DNA of 64,000 nucleotides from Diploptera punctata (taxonomy: Eukaryota; Arthropoda; Insecta; Blattodea; Blaberidae). Of this stretch, positions 54,788 to 64,000 are shown piece by piece. The translations under genes and the position numbers were made by a program. The stretch lies in assembly GCA_030220185.1 (NCBI GenBank), contig JASPKZ010003844.1:5314001-5378000 (forward strand). Direction: 5' to 3'. The notes beneath the pieces are model-generated. The model made no database searches, was not told the DNA's origin, and saw only the letters and a program-made list of their open reading frames with translations. Numbering within the stretch: position 1 is the stretch's first letter; each line of letters opens with the position of its first letter.

Positions 54788-55405
54788 CATAAGTAATGTC
54801 ACGAGTGATTTTCCAAATCATCCATAAATTCACGGTGAATTTATCTTGAGGATTTGGAAATCAAGAGTGGCATTTGTCAGGACTATCTAACGAATAAAAT
54901 TAAACTATTTACTCACAAAAAATTATTTAAATATAGTTACCGGTATTTTAAAATATTTATATATTTAATGTAAACGGCGATGTTCGAAAACAAATTACAA
55001 ATGTGAGGTTATGTATATTCACTGCAACTTGATCATATTATTTATTGCCAAATAGGATCGCAATATTGTAAAAATGCAATTTAGTGGAGAAATAATGAAA
55101 CACATCAAACTGTATATTATAATCAACATTATAGGTTATTCATTTATTTTTTAGTAAAACACTCAGTTAAATCACGGAATCTGTTTATTATTTGCTAAAT
55201 TCAATGTATTTATTGGAGAAAAATAATGCTCTGACCTGTTCAGAATATTAAAAACGAGGAACTTTCTTTATCACAAAAGTAGGACCTGATAAAGAGAAAT
55301 TGATAAAAAGCGAGGCGAAACACGACTGTCATAGGTTGTAAAAAAAATCAATGAAACGTGATTGGTCATTGACTACCATTTAGGGCATGAGTTAAATAAA
55401 TAGTC
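54788..55405. repeat. Hairpin-headed interspersed repeat, copy 4
   Basis: Head hairpin present (gtcacgagtgattttccaaa ... tttggaaatcaagagtggca). The interior is partly deleted, and the end gggcatgagttaaata is duplicated by a few bases (aaataaatagtc). Confidence 0.75.
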
Positions 55406-55837
55406 TATGTAATTCTTCTGTATGCGTACTTGTCATTCTACTCCTCCTAAATGACTGGACAGATTTTGATGAATTTTTGTGTGTGTCTGTTTGGGTCCCT
55501 CGATGGTTTAGATTCACAATTGGACTCTCTAAAACCATTAGGTGTAGGAGTTCACCTAAAGTAAAATTTTAAAAATCACTCTAGCGGTTACATTTTTCCA
55601 TGTTTCACAACGAAACTCAGTATATCCTATTAAATAAACCGAGGTAGTATTATAGATCCATAGTGTTGCCACATTTTCATAATATTTGTGTATCCAACTT
55701 AAATTTTGAGGGATTTAGATTGTTTTCTTACATACAAGAATTGCGAATTTTCTACAGAAAATCTCTTGGCGATGTGCTTGTTCATGAGTTTTCTTTACGA
55801 TTAACGCCAAAGAATTAATTTAATATATATATATATG
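55406..55837. other. No gene seen
   Basis: Contains text similar in style to Helitron 5' regions (gtgtgtctgtttgggtccct, aggtgtaggagttcacctaa), but no proven boundaries. Confidence 0.35.
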
Positions 55838-56115
55838 GGGACACGCCGTAGCGTAGTGGTTAAGGTACTACGCTACAAGCCGGAAGGTCGAGGGTTCGAG
55901 TGCCGGTGGAGTCAGGATTTTTAAACTGACCCAAACCTTCTGGCGGCATTTTGGCCTCTAACGGAAATGAGTACCAGACGCTTGTTCTGAGGGTAAAGGT
56001 GGCCGTCACGCAGAGCTGACAACCCGGCTGACATTAAGTGCCGATTGTCTAGAAAAGTGGAAGCCTTAACCTCCTACTACCCCAGGGCTTCCTAAGGCCT
56101 GTAGTGGGATCATTT

Positions 56116-56121
<6 letters not shown>
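55838..56121 (+). mobile_element. tRNA-derived SINE, family C, copy 1
   Basis: Head cgccgtagcgtagtggttaa (A box), GGGTTCGAGTGCC (B box), body 'aaactgacccaaaccttctg', 'gagtaccagacgcttgttct', 'gctgacaacccggctgacat', end 'gtagtgggatcattttacct'. TA repeats flank both ends. Confidence 0.85.
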
Positions 56122-56181
<60 letters not shown>

Positions 56182-56182
56182 C
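56122..56182. repeat. (TA)n(TG)n microsatellite
   Basis: A TA run followed by a TG run, directly after the SINE 3' end. Confidence 0.93.
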
Positions 56183-56303
56183 TATAACTCCGCCTCTAAA
56201 TGGCTAACTAGTGGAACAAGAAATACAAAATGAAGAAAAATTGGCGAGCAAGCTCATCACTACGATACTCTGAAAAAAAAAATATATTAAAACTGCCTAT
56301 TAT

Positions 56304-56637
56304 CCATTCATCCATAGTAATTCTGCCCGAGGGCAGGTCCTTCACTGCAATCATAGCATTTGCATGCTATGCTTGCGGTTTTACTAGGGAAGTGTAGGTG
56401 TGGTAGCTTCCCGTTGCTTTCCACACCGGTGAAGGATGATGATAATGATAAGGATGATGATGATGGCCATATGATTTCGGGGACCGTTTGGACCTTAAAG
56501 TTTTCTTGACATTTGTCTTACAGGTGAGGAAAAACTCCGATAAAAACCTCACCCAGAAAAACTGCCCTGATCGGGGATCGAACCCGGGCCCGCTGCGTGA
56601 CAAGGAAGCACGCTACCTCGAGACCACAGCGGTGGAC
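56304..56637 (-). mobile_element. SINE family A, 11-bp TSD
   Basis: The minus-strand head ends at 56637 and the type-1 tail starts at 56304. A perfect duplication ctgcctattat is at 56293-56303 and 56638-56648. Confidence 0.88.
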
Positions 56638-56659
56638 CTGCCTATTATAATTTATTTAA

Positions 56660-57570
56660 AATTATTAATATGTGAGCATACAATAATAAGAGCACATATT
56701 TAAAATGGTATCGAACTTGCGATCTTGATTTCAGAATTAAAACCAGACGTTAACAGTGTGTAGAAAAGGGTGCTTTATATGGATCATGGATATAAACTGA
56801 TAATAAGAAAATCACAGGTGATCAAGATTTTCTTAAAACAGAATTATTACAAGAAAAAAATGATAGTAGGGCCTATATATATTTGTTATCAGAAATTTCA
56901 TCAAGGACTGACACAGGAGATGAATAAAAAGTCCTTAACAAAATCACATTTGAAGTCCATAATTTGTTTTAAAGTTTTGTTGTAAGATATATTGGAAGTG
57001 CCACGTGGGATATTGTGTTGTGTACAAAGTGCGACTCTGTATTCCATAAAATTAGCATGGAGGGGTCGTAGCGTTTTTAAACTTTGCTATTGAAGTATAC
57101 TTTTAAAAGCAGGAGTGGGTATGGGTGTGCGTTTATACCTAACATTAAGTTAGGGGCAATTTGATGTCGCGTGCTTTGCTAGGTGTTACTTTTTCATTAT
57201 CTCTGACGTCATGAGCCCCATGGGCGTCGGTTCTCATATCTATGCTATTTGTGAATATACTAAATTCGCTTTATTTTAAAATCGATAATGTGGCGCGCCT
57301 AAATTGCCTCGTAACAAACTAATTAATACTTCAAACCTATGAAACATTTTCGTATCTCCAAATATAGAGTTATTATGTTAGGGAATACTTGAAGCTTATA
57401 GTTTTAATGACTCATATTCAAATCTTCCCTTACGTTATTTTGTAATACTAAGTACATTTTTACGTATTACATTGTTTTTTACATATTATATTGCTTGATA
57501 GCAGCAACATTAAATAATAAATAAATAATATTTTCACAGGATCCAGATGACTGTCAGATTTATTTATTTC
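56660..57570. other. No gene seen
   Basis: Mostly AT-rich. The patch at 57140-57250 (tgatgtcgcgtgctttgcta, tgacgtcatgagccccatgg) is GC-richer and unexplained. Confidence 0.4.
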
Positions 57571-57574
57571 TTAA

Positions 57575-57857
57575 TTGTATTAGAAATAAATATGAAATTA
57601 TTGTATTATCACGGGCCCTTTACAAGTATACAAAGTTTCAAGTCGATCCAATGTTTCTAAGTGGGTGAAAATCATGTTCAAAGATTCCGTTACATAGATA
57701 CAAAGACACTTTTTTATTTTCTGATGATTCTGGCCAAGATTTTAGAAACAAATATGAAATTTTTGTATTGTCACTGGTCCTTTACAAGTATACAAAGTTT
57801 CAAGTCGATCCAATGATTTTAAGTGGGTGAAAATCGCGTTGAAAGATTCCGTTACAT

Positions 57858-57862
<5 letters not shown>
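57575..57862 (+). repeat. Two ~118-bp repeat units preceding the GATA array
   Basis: The unit 'aaatatgaaattattgtatt', 'tttacaagtatacaaagttt', 'caagtcgatccaatg', 'aagattccgttacatagata' occurs at about 57584-57702 and 57744-57862. The second runs straight into the GATA array. Likely the 3' portion of an interspersed element with a GATA tail. Confidence 0.75.
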
Positions 57863-58126
<264 letters not shown>

Positions 58127-58234
58127 AGGTAAAGCTAATATAAAGCGTGTAAAAACATGGCGAAGATAGTACTTTTGTTCCGTTTTAACAGAAGTACAAC
58201 TTTTGTCATGTAAATTTTTGTTGTTTAGGTATAA

Positions 58235-58345
58235 CTTCGTTGCCTTGTCCCAGCAGATCGGGATTCAATCACTGCCGAGACAAGTTTCTTGGATGAAGTA
58301 CTTTTTTTTAGGGTTTTTCCTCATCTGTGAGATAATTGTTAAGGG
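58235..58345 (+). mobile_element. Diverged SINE family A fragment
   Basis: Words tgccttgtcccagcagatcg, gggattcaatcactgccgag and ggtttttcctcatctgtgag match the family A head and body. Confidence 0.55.
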
Positions 58346-58352
58346 ATATTAG

Positions 58353-58998
58353 CCCTTAAATTGGCAATGTATCCTATAGGATACATCAATTGGTTTAATT
58401 TATCTGAAACGTGTGTTAAATAAAGAAGATGAAAATGCTTTACGTACATTCGAAAGAAAGATAATAAGACGAATATATGGAAAACAATACATGGAGAATC
58501 CAATCAAATTCTGAAATTGATCATATACTTAGAGGAAAGGATCTTGTAAGATACATCAAGTCATTGAGATTGAGATGGATAGGACACGTTGAAAGAATGG
58601 AAGATGGAAGAATACCAAAACGATTAATACATGACGACATAATAGGAGTAAAAAGGAGAGGAAGATCGAGAAAGAGGTGGCTGCAGGATGTGGAACAATA
58701 TTTGAGAAAGTTGGGAATAATAGGATGGAAAGAGAAAGTACAGGATCGAGATGAATGGAGGAAAATTGTGAAGGAGGCCGAAACTCACAATGGGTTATGG
58801 TGCCAAATAGGAAGGAAGGAAGGAAGGAAGGAAGGAATACTTTTAATAAAACAGAAGAAAGCCAACAATATGAAATTATTAAAATGTGTGTGGTATTATA
58901 CAATATACTAATAATAACAATTATGCACGATTTCGTTTTCAGTGCGGTCCGCCACATTTAAATAACTGATACTAGATATTGTTTTGCCAATTTAAGGA
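58353..58998. mobile_element. piggyBac-type MITE split by a LINE
   Basis: The left end CCCTTAAATTGGCAATG (58353) and the right end TTTGCCAATTTAAGG (to 58998, then TTAA) match the MITE at 46547-46766, including 'gtatcctataggatac' and 'gcggtccgccacatt'. The left target is mutated to TTAG. About 430 bp of LINE sequence sits inside. Confidence 0.8.
58430..58855 (+). mobile_element. LINE RT C-terminal fragment inside the MITE
   Basis: A 144-codon + frame from 58477: YIKSLRLRWIGHVERMEDGR, IPKRLI, RRGRSRKRWLQDVEQYL, VQDRDEWRKIVKEAETH. The 3' end is a (GGAA)n tail at 58809-58834. Yet another LINE family. The frame is open, so it is fairly young, and the copy postdates the MITE. Confidence 0.8.
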
Positions 58999-59039
58999 TT
59001 AAGGTTAAAATTATGTTTGACCATCTCATTCAACCATAT

Positions 59040-59330
59040 CATTTTTGCCCTGTTCATCATCATTATCATCCTTCACGGATTAGGTCTTTGCCTGTTCCGA
59101 TCTCACATCTTTTCAGCCCAGCGCTTTCTTGGTCTTCCTACCTACCTTCGTCCTCCAGGATTATACATCAGTGCCATCTTTGGTGTCCTATCCTCTGTAA
59201 TTCTTTGCAGATATTCCATCCAATTGTTCCTGTGTTCTTCCATTTTGTTGAAGAAGTGGTTGTATTTTTAGTTCCTCTCTAATATTCTCATTTCTAATAA
59301 TATTCTCATTGTACTTGTTTAGAACGTTTT
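59040..59330 (-). mobile_element. LINE 3' fragment
   Basis: Minus strand: equivalents of KMEEHRNNWMEYLQRI, TPKMALMYNPGG and VGRPRKRW, interrupted by frameshifts. The tail is ATG/ATC-rich at 59055-59070. Confidence 0.65.
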
Positions 59331-59489
59331 TATGAGTGAATCATGTCTCGGAAATGAGGTGATCATCAATCTTGGGATAAATGTCCTAGTTAGATCAAAA
59401 AGGGATGTACATATGTGTATGATCCAGAATTTAAAATCCTCTCCTGATTATTCGTGTCCCTATAAAGACCACAAGGCGTGAAACACGTA

Positions 59490-60221
59490 ATATATATATA
59501 AAAAGGGAAATATATAGCTAAAAAACTAAAAGAAGAATATGAAAAATGGGGACTTTATATAAACATTGAAAAATCTAAATATCTGTGTATAGGAGAAGAA
59601 ATGGAAAATATAAATCTCAACAATGGAGAAGAACTAAACCTAACATTGCATGCACTTATTTAGGAACAAAATAAGACAATTCAGGCGGTAACACAGTGGA
59701 AATTAAAAATAGAATCGCACAAACAAAACAAGCAATAAATGCTTTAAACTCTGGTGGAGCAAAAATAACACAAAAAATAGAAAATTACAAATATATCAAA
59801 CTATAATTCAGAGCATCATAACATATGGTGCTGAAGTCTGGCAAATTCCTACCAGGAAAATGAAAAGAATTTTAAGTGCAGAAATGGTTATTTTAAGAAG
59901 ATCAGCTGGAAAATCTAGAATGGATAAAATACGAAATAAATAAATAAGGGAAATTATGGGTGTACAAGAGGAGCCGGACATCATAGACATTATAGAAAAG
60001 AAAAGATTACAGTGGTATGGCCATCTCAAAAGAATGCCATAGCAACGATTGCCTAATATTGTTATGGAATGGATCCCAATAGAAAGGAGGAAGAGAGGAA
60101 GACCGAAGAAAACTTGGATAGAAGGGGTACAAGCGGCTATGAATATCAGAGGAAGATCAATGGATGGACAGAGAGGAATGGCGTTTGGTTTCCGGAAGAC
60201 GGCGGCACCTGCCATGATACC

Positions 60222-60245
<24 letters not shown>
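59490..60245 (+). mobile_element. LINE family C, longer but broken copy
   Basis: Plus strand: KKLKEEYEKWGLYINIEKSK (decayed), QTKQAINALNSGGAKIT, IIQSIITYGAEVWQIP, MDKIRNK then stops, RLQWYGHLKRMP, RRKRGRPKKTWIEGVQ, and FGFRKTAAPA. The (GAT)n tail is at 60223-60252. Several in-frame stops. It starts ~500 bp further upstream than the copy at 44175. Confidence 0.8.
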
Positions 60246-60252
<7 letters not shown>

Positions 60253-60254
60253 AA

Positions 60255-60755
60255 AGGGAAAACTAAATCAAAGAGGAAAGTAATGCAATTGTTCTTCGGT
60301 ATAGTTCTTGAATAGCTAAGCCATTAGGAAAATTACTGAAAAAAAAAAGTGTCTGGAAATGAATGAGGTACGTCAGATTTTGGTCTATGCTATAATTTAA
60401 TAAGAAGTAATGCATTAATACAACAATCAAAATAATGAGAAAAAAATAGAACTTGAAAATATTTAGGATCATCATCATTATTAACAGAAACCAAAGTCAA
60501 ACAAAAGAGGTTTAGTTTAAGGCAACCAGAATTAAAAAAAAAATTAAATTAATAAAAATGAGTGGATGTATCAAACCGTATTCTTGATGCATAAAACTGA
60601 GGGAGAAAAATAACTGTCGTAGAATACACTTGAAAATATTGAATACTTATTTAAAACAGGTAATTCGATTATTAATCATTCAGACATCTCTTATTTTCCC
60701 GATTTTCTTATTTTAAAATGAAAAAGCATGAATGTATCTCTTAATGTGGTATTAT
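60255..60755. other. No gene seen
   Basis: AT-rich sequence. Confidence 0.4.
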
Positions 60756-60759
60756 ATGA

Positions 60760-61170
60760 CGTTGAAACATGGTCACTTATATTGAGAGATAACAAAGTTA
60801 ACAGTCTTAAAAATACGATTGTAATCCCACAATTAAAAGACGAGAATGGCAAATGAAGAAAAATTAACGAGGAATTTCATAATTTCTTCTTTTAATATAG
60901 TTAAGGTTATTACATCCCGGAATTTTAAATGGGCAGATCATGCAGCTAGAATATGAGTTGAAAAGAGAAACTCTCTTATCATCTTGTTTCAGATAAATTA
61001 GAAAGCACACCATTAGGAAAACAGGCGCCGATCTATATTAGAGAATTGGAAATTGAAGTATTCGTTTATCTGAGGATAGTGACAATTGGAGCGCATTCTT
61101 GGAAACGCACTGAACATCCATGTTTCATAAGCTATAGACTTACTAAATTAATAATTTTTGGCAGTCAAGT
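60760..61170 (+). mobile_element. Decayed LINE RT remnant
   Basis: Plus strand: KWADHAARI, VEKRNSLI and TPLGKQAPIYIRELEIEVF equivalents in different frames, with many stops. Related to the remnant at 4840. Confidence 0.5.
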
Positions 61171-61907
61171 TAATTCCTGCTTAAATGTTGTACCTTAAGC
61201 CAGTTTCGATTCTTAATCGTAAATTAGATTTCATCCTTGGACTTAATTTATGTAACAGCGTCTACTCATTCTTGTGTAAAAAAATGAGTAGACAATTTAA
61301 ATGAGTGCAAAATTGTAGCAAAATGCGTTTAGGAATATTTAAATTGATATTGAATTGTATTATCTTTTTCTTTTCTTCTTCTTCTTCCTCTACGCATGAA
61401 ATCTGGCAGCTTGTTGCGTGTTCATTCACTACAGGTCCGGGGTATAATGACGTCCTTCCATCGTAGTTGTGGTCTTCCTAAAGGCCTTTTCTGCTGAGGT
61501 GTCCAGTCACGTACTTTCTTCACTAGTCTACTGTTCTCCATTCTATCTATGTGTTCGTTCTTCTATCATTTATCCAGAGGTTTATAGGTACAATTTCACA
61601 TTCTTTTCTAATAACAGAGCTGCGAATTTTTTCTCTCAGCGATTTTCCTACGGTTTTCCCTAAAACTTTAATTTCGGTTGTTTCATTGATTTGTTTTGTT
61701 TTTTGAGTTTCTGTTCAGCATTCACAACCATATGGGCTTATGACAGATTTGTAAATTCTTACTTTTGTATCTATTCTTAAATTTTTATTTTTCCAAACAG
61801 TATTGTTTAAACATCCCGATATTTTGTTTGCATTATTTGCTTGATGTAGGATTTCATCTGTTATTCTGTCGTTGCTAATTTCGATTCCTAAATATTTGTA
61901 TTATCAA

Positions 61908-62052
61908 TTTATTTAATTAAATAAAAATAAAACTTGAAGTTTTATGTGATTTTCATATTTATTAAAATATAAATTAGTTACAGCTGTTTCGGTATACTTT
62001 GTATCTTCTTCAGACATGATAACAAAATCATGAATTTTGTTATTATAGTACA
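61908..62052 (-). mobile_element. Penelope-like element (family E), short copy
   Basis: It matches 30274-30551: tail 'tttaattaaataaaaataaa', ribozyme, then catgataacaaaat and a 10-bp inverted stub attttgttat. It is thus an almost single-orientation copy. A candidate 9-bp duplication tattatcaa is at 61899-61907 and 62053-62061. Confidence 0.7.
61979..62013 (-). ncRNA. Hammerhead-ribozyme motif (PLE family E, copy 2)
   Basis: Minus strand: CUGAAGA, A, a weakened helix II around GAUAC-AAA-GUAUACC, GAAA, self-complementary ACAGCUGU and A at the cleavage site. Core bases are intact, but helix II is shortened. Confidence 0.6.
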
Positions 62053-62326
62053 TATTATCAACATTCGATTCGTTTCACAAACTCCATGCTCAGAAAATAA
62101 AAAGATCCCCAGGTTCAATACCACATTCTCTAAGACTATTCATTAGTCTCTGTCCTCTCCAATATCCAGTTCCTTAATATCCATTCAAATGTTTTCCTCA
62201 CATCTACGCTTAGACCATTTTAAGATTCTTCCCAATAAAATGCAAATACATTTCTACTAATACCATTCTAGATACATGATCTTCCCATTTATATATTTTA
62301 GTCGTATTAACCCTGACAGTGTTTGG

Positions 62327-62635
62327 TAGAAGAAAAAAAAAGTAAAGTGATCCCACTACAGACTTTAGGAGGCCTTTGAGATAGTAGGATGTTAAAGCTC
62401 CCAGATTTCTAGGCAATTAGCATTTGATGTCACCCGGTTTGTCAACGCTGCGCGACAGCCGTTTTTACCCCCAGAACAAGGATCTGGTTATTCATTTTAG
62501 TTTGAGACTGTGTCGACCCTAGAGCCATGGTGCCTCCAGAAGGTTTGGGTCAGTTTAAAAATCCCGGAACTTCAATCCTCGATCTTCCGGCTTGTAACAT
62601 GTTGCCTTAACCAACTAAGCTATGGCGTGCCTCTT
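62327..62635 (-). mobile_element. SINE family C, copy 2, ~11-bp TSD
   Basis: Minus-strand head with 'atagcttagttggttaaggc' and the family C body. Duplication acagtgtttgg / acggtgtttgg at 62316-62326 and 62636-62646. It is inserted in a LINE. Confidence 0.82.
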
Positions 62636-62783
62636 ACGGTGTTTGGACAGCAATGCAAATTATAGAGTTCTATTGTGAAGTTTTCTCCAGTCTATATTCT
62701 CATCTTTTATGGGACCAAATATTCACATCAGAATCCTATTTTCGAAGACTTTTAGCTTTTTTCATTAATGTAAGTAACCGTGT

Positions 62784-63084
62784 GGGGGCACGCCGTAGCG
62801 TAGTGGTTAAGGCACTGAGCTACAAGCCGGAGGATCGAGGGTTCAAGTCCCGTTGGGGTGAGAATTTTTAAACTGACCCAAACCCTCTGGCGGCACTATG
62901 GCCCTGGGGTCGACTCAGCCTCTAACGGAAATGAGTACCAGACGCTTGTTCTGGGGGTAAAGGCGGCCGCCATGCAGGGCCGACAACCCGGCTGACATAA
63001 AGTGCCGATTGTCTAGAAAAAGTGGGAGCCTTAACCTCCTACTACCCCAAGGGCCTCCGGGTCTGTTGTGGGATCACTTTACTT
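62784..63084 (+). mobile_element. SINE family C, copy 3, 13-bp TSD
   Basis: Complete head and body. A perfect duplication taagtaaccgtgt is at 62771-62783 and 63085-63097. It lies only ~150 bp from, and inverted to, copy 2. Confidence 0.9.
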
Positions 63085-63085
63085 T

Positions 63086-63260
63086 AAGTAACCGTGTTTC
63101 ATATCCATGAAGTATTACAGGCAAGATTATCGTTTTATAGATTTTATTATTTAGTTAAAAGACATCATTACTGTAAGTGACTATATTCCATACCCATAGA
63201 GTATTACAGGCAAAACTGTCGTTTTATAGATTTTATTTTTTATCCTAAAAGACAGAAGAT
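63086..63260 (-). mobile_element. LINE RT segment, locally duplicated
   Basis: The minus-strand text for IYKTIILPVILHGYETRLL-like codons occurs twice in tandem (about 63090-63165 and 63175-63245, sharing 'gtattacaggcaa' and 'cgttttatagattttatt'). It continues the LINE at 61385-62315. Confidence 0.6.
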
Positions 63261-63411
63261 ATTATACTGGATAGTAAAAAGAACTTCCAACTTCAAACTC
63301 GGCATTACTTTTTTCACGTGCATGCTTTTGACACATTAAAAATTGTGCTAGATATTTTAATGTTTTCATTTTTTCATAAGAACTATTTTATATCGTAATA
63401 TTCTGTATTTT

Positions 63412-63798
63412 GTCCACCGCTGTAGTCTCGAGGTAGCGTGCTGCCTTGTCACGCAGCGAGCCCGGGTTCGATCCCATTAGGAACAAGTTTCCTGGGCGAC
63501 GTTATCTTCGGAGGTTTTCCCCAACTGTAAGACAAATGACAGAAAACTTTAAGACACAAACGGTTCCCGAAAATCATCTGGCCAACATAATCATCATTCA
63601 TATTCGCCCTAGATTAAGTTTAGGATTAAGGACTCTCCTGGAGCATCACTATCATCATCATCACCCATCATACCATCGGGGCAGCGTAATTTTGCCTTTC
63701 AGGCGCCCCAGCCTCAAAAGTGGATTACAATTACGCCAATGCCAGGAGAGAATGCCAGAAATGTCGAAAAATATAACTTGGGGCACGGAATAAAAAAG
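63412..63798 (+). mobile_element. SINE family A head with type-2 tail, 12-bp TSD
   Basis: The head GTCCACCGCTGTAGTCTCGA is followed by the type-2 tail ('ggggcagcgtaattttgcct', 'ccaggagagaatgccagaaa'). A perfect duplication attctgtatttt is at 63400-63411 and 63799-63810. Confidence 0.88.
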
Positions 63799-63839
63799 AT
63801 TCTGTATTTTTATATACTGCATTTCTAAGTATTTTTTAT

Positions 63840-64000
63840 AAAGACTTCTTAAATATGGAATTAGATCAAAAATTGTACTGGATAACAAAATAATAGAACA
63901 AATATCACATTTCCAATATTTAGGATGTGATATAACTTACAGAGAAAATAAAGATATAGAAAATAAAGTAAATAAATTCCAGGCTATTTGTGGAACCATA
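63840..64000 (+). mobile_element. LINE RT fragment, cut by window end
   Basis: Plus strand: SKIVLDNKIIEQISHFQYLG, CDITYRENKDIENKVNKFQ and AICGTI, the region just downstream of the YADD box. Same family as 36735-37200. It continues beyond the window. Confidence 0.75.

Larger units (their letters stand above)
61385..62315 (-). mobile_element. LINE RT fragment hosting a PLE and SINEs
   Basis: Minus strand from the right: YKWEDHVSRM near 62290, then YKYLGIEISNDRITDEILH near 61900-61860, RIYKSVISPYGCE near 61760-61720, and a tail through 'ctttaggaagaccacaact'. It is interrupted by PLE family E (61908-62052). LINE text continues past the SINEs to 63260. The frames are degenerate. Confidence 0.65.

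Noticed and set aside
61200..61300. Another hammerhead near cagtttcgattcttaatcg
   Set aside because: The minus strand has GAUGA...AAUCGAAACUGG, but the CUGA part is lost and no inverted partner or tail is seen; only a small local hairpin (gtctactcat/atgagtagac).

Overview
This is a window of a large, AT-rich insect genome. Gene density is low, introns are long, mobile elements nest inside each other, and microsatellites are common. The style of the tRNA-derived SINEs and of the LINE 3' ends (a GHVARM ... GRP ... RWEN ... LAQDRDVWRAYV tail) suggests a cockroach or termite (Blattodea). That assignment rests on family resemblance and was not tested by search.

The only host gene I can support is the 3' end of a RYK/Derailed-type Wnt receptor (pseudo)kinase on the + strand. 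Its penultimate coding exon is at 1076-1212 and its last at 10370-10481, separated by a 9.2 kb intron. The exons join in frame and cover kinase subdomains IX to XI up to the stop codon. Everything else is intron, 3' flank or intergenic DNA, built largely from repeats.

Layout. 0-10 kb: RYK intron holding LINE and SINE pieces, a hairpin-headed repeat, two inverted Penelope-like elements (PLEs; 6.6-7.6 and 8.0-8.5 kb) and a Helitron. 10.5-25 kb: 3' flank with a run of further PLE remnants (10.7, 13.1, 13.7, 17.1, 18.2, 20.3, 24.1 and 25.1 kb) and long AT-rich stretches. 25-40 kb: SINEs, LINE 3' fragments, one PLE inserted in a LINE, one more PLE, and AAT, TA and GA microsatellites. 40-64 kb: hairpin-headed repeats, a piggyBac-type MITE and a second one split by a LINE, a second Helitron, tandem repeats including GATA/GATG, a CR1/Jockey-like LINE inside another LINE, and many SINEs with clean target-site duplications (TSDs).

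The most interesting content is the PLE set. At least six sequence-unrelated PLE families end in a hammerhead-ribozyme-like motif: CUGANGA, helix II, GAAA, helix III, then U-H. In the better-preserved copies helix III is perfectly self-complementary but differs between families (ACGU, ACAGCUGU, ACUGCAGU, ACAUGU; ACCGGU in a decayed one). All families also carry one extra nucleotide between CUGANGA and helix II. Many copies are inverted head-to-head, giving long palindromes flanked in the clear cases by 9-14 bp TSDs. Four families retain the end of a GIY-YIG-type coding region (WEKI.IQKN ... MNF) just upstream of the ribozyme. Hammerhead motifs in PLEs are known in general. The diversity in one window, the palindromic helix III in each family, the shared one-base insertion and a 236-bp perfect hairpin inside a host intron are what deserve a second look.
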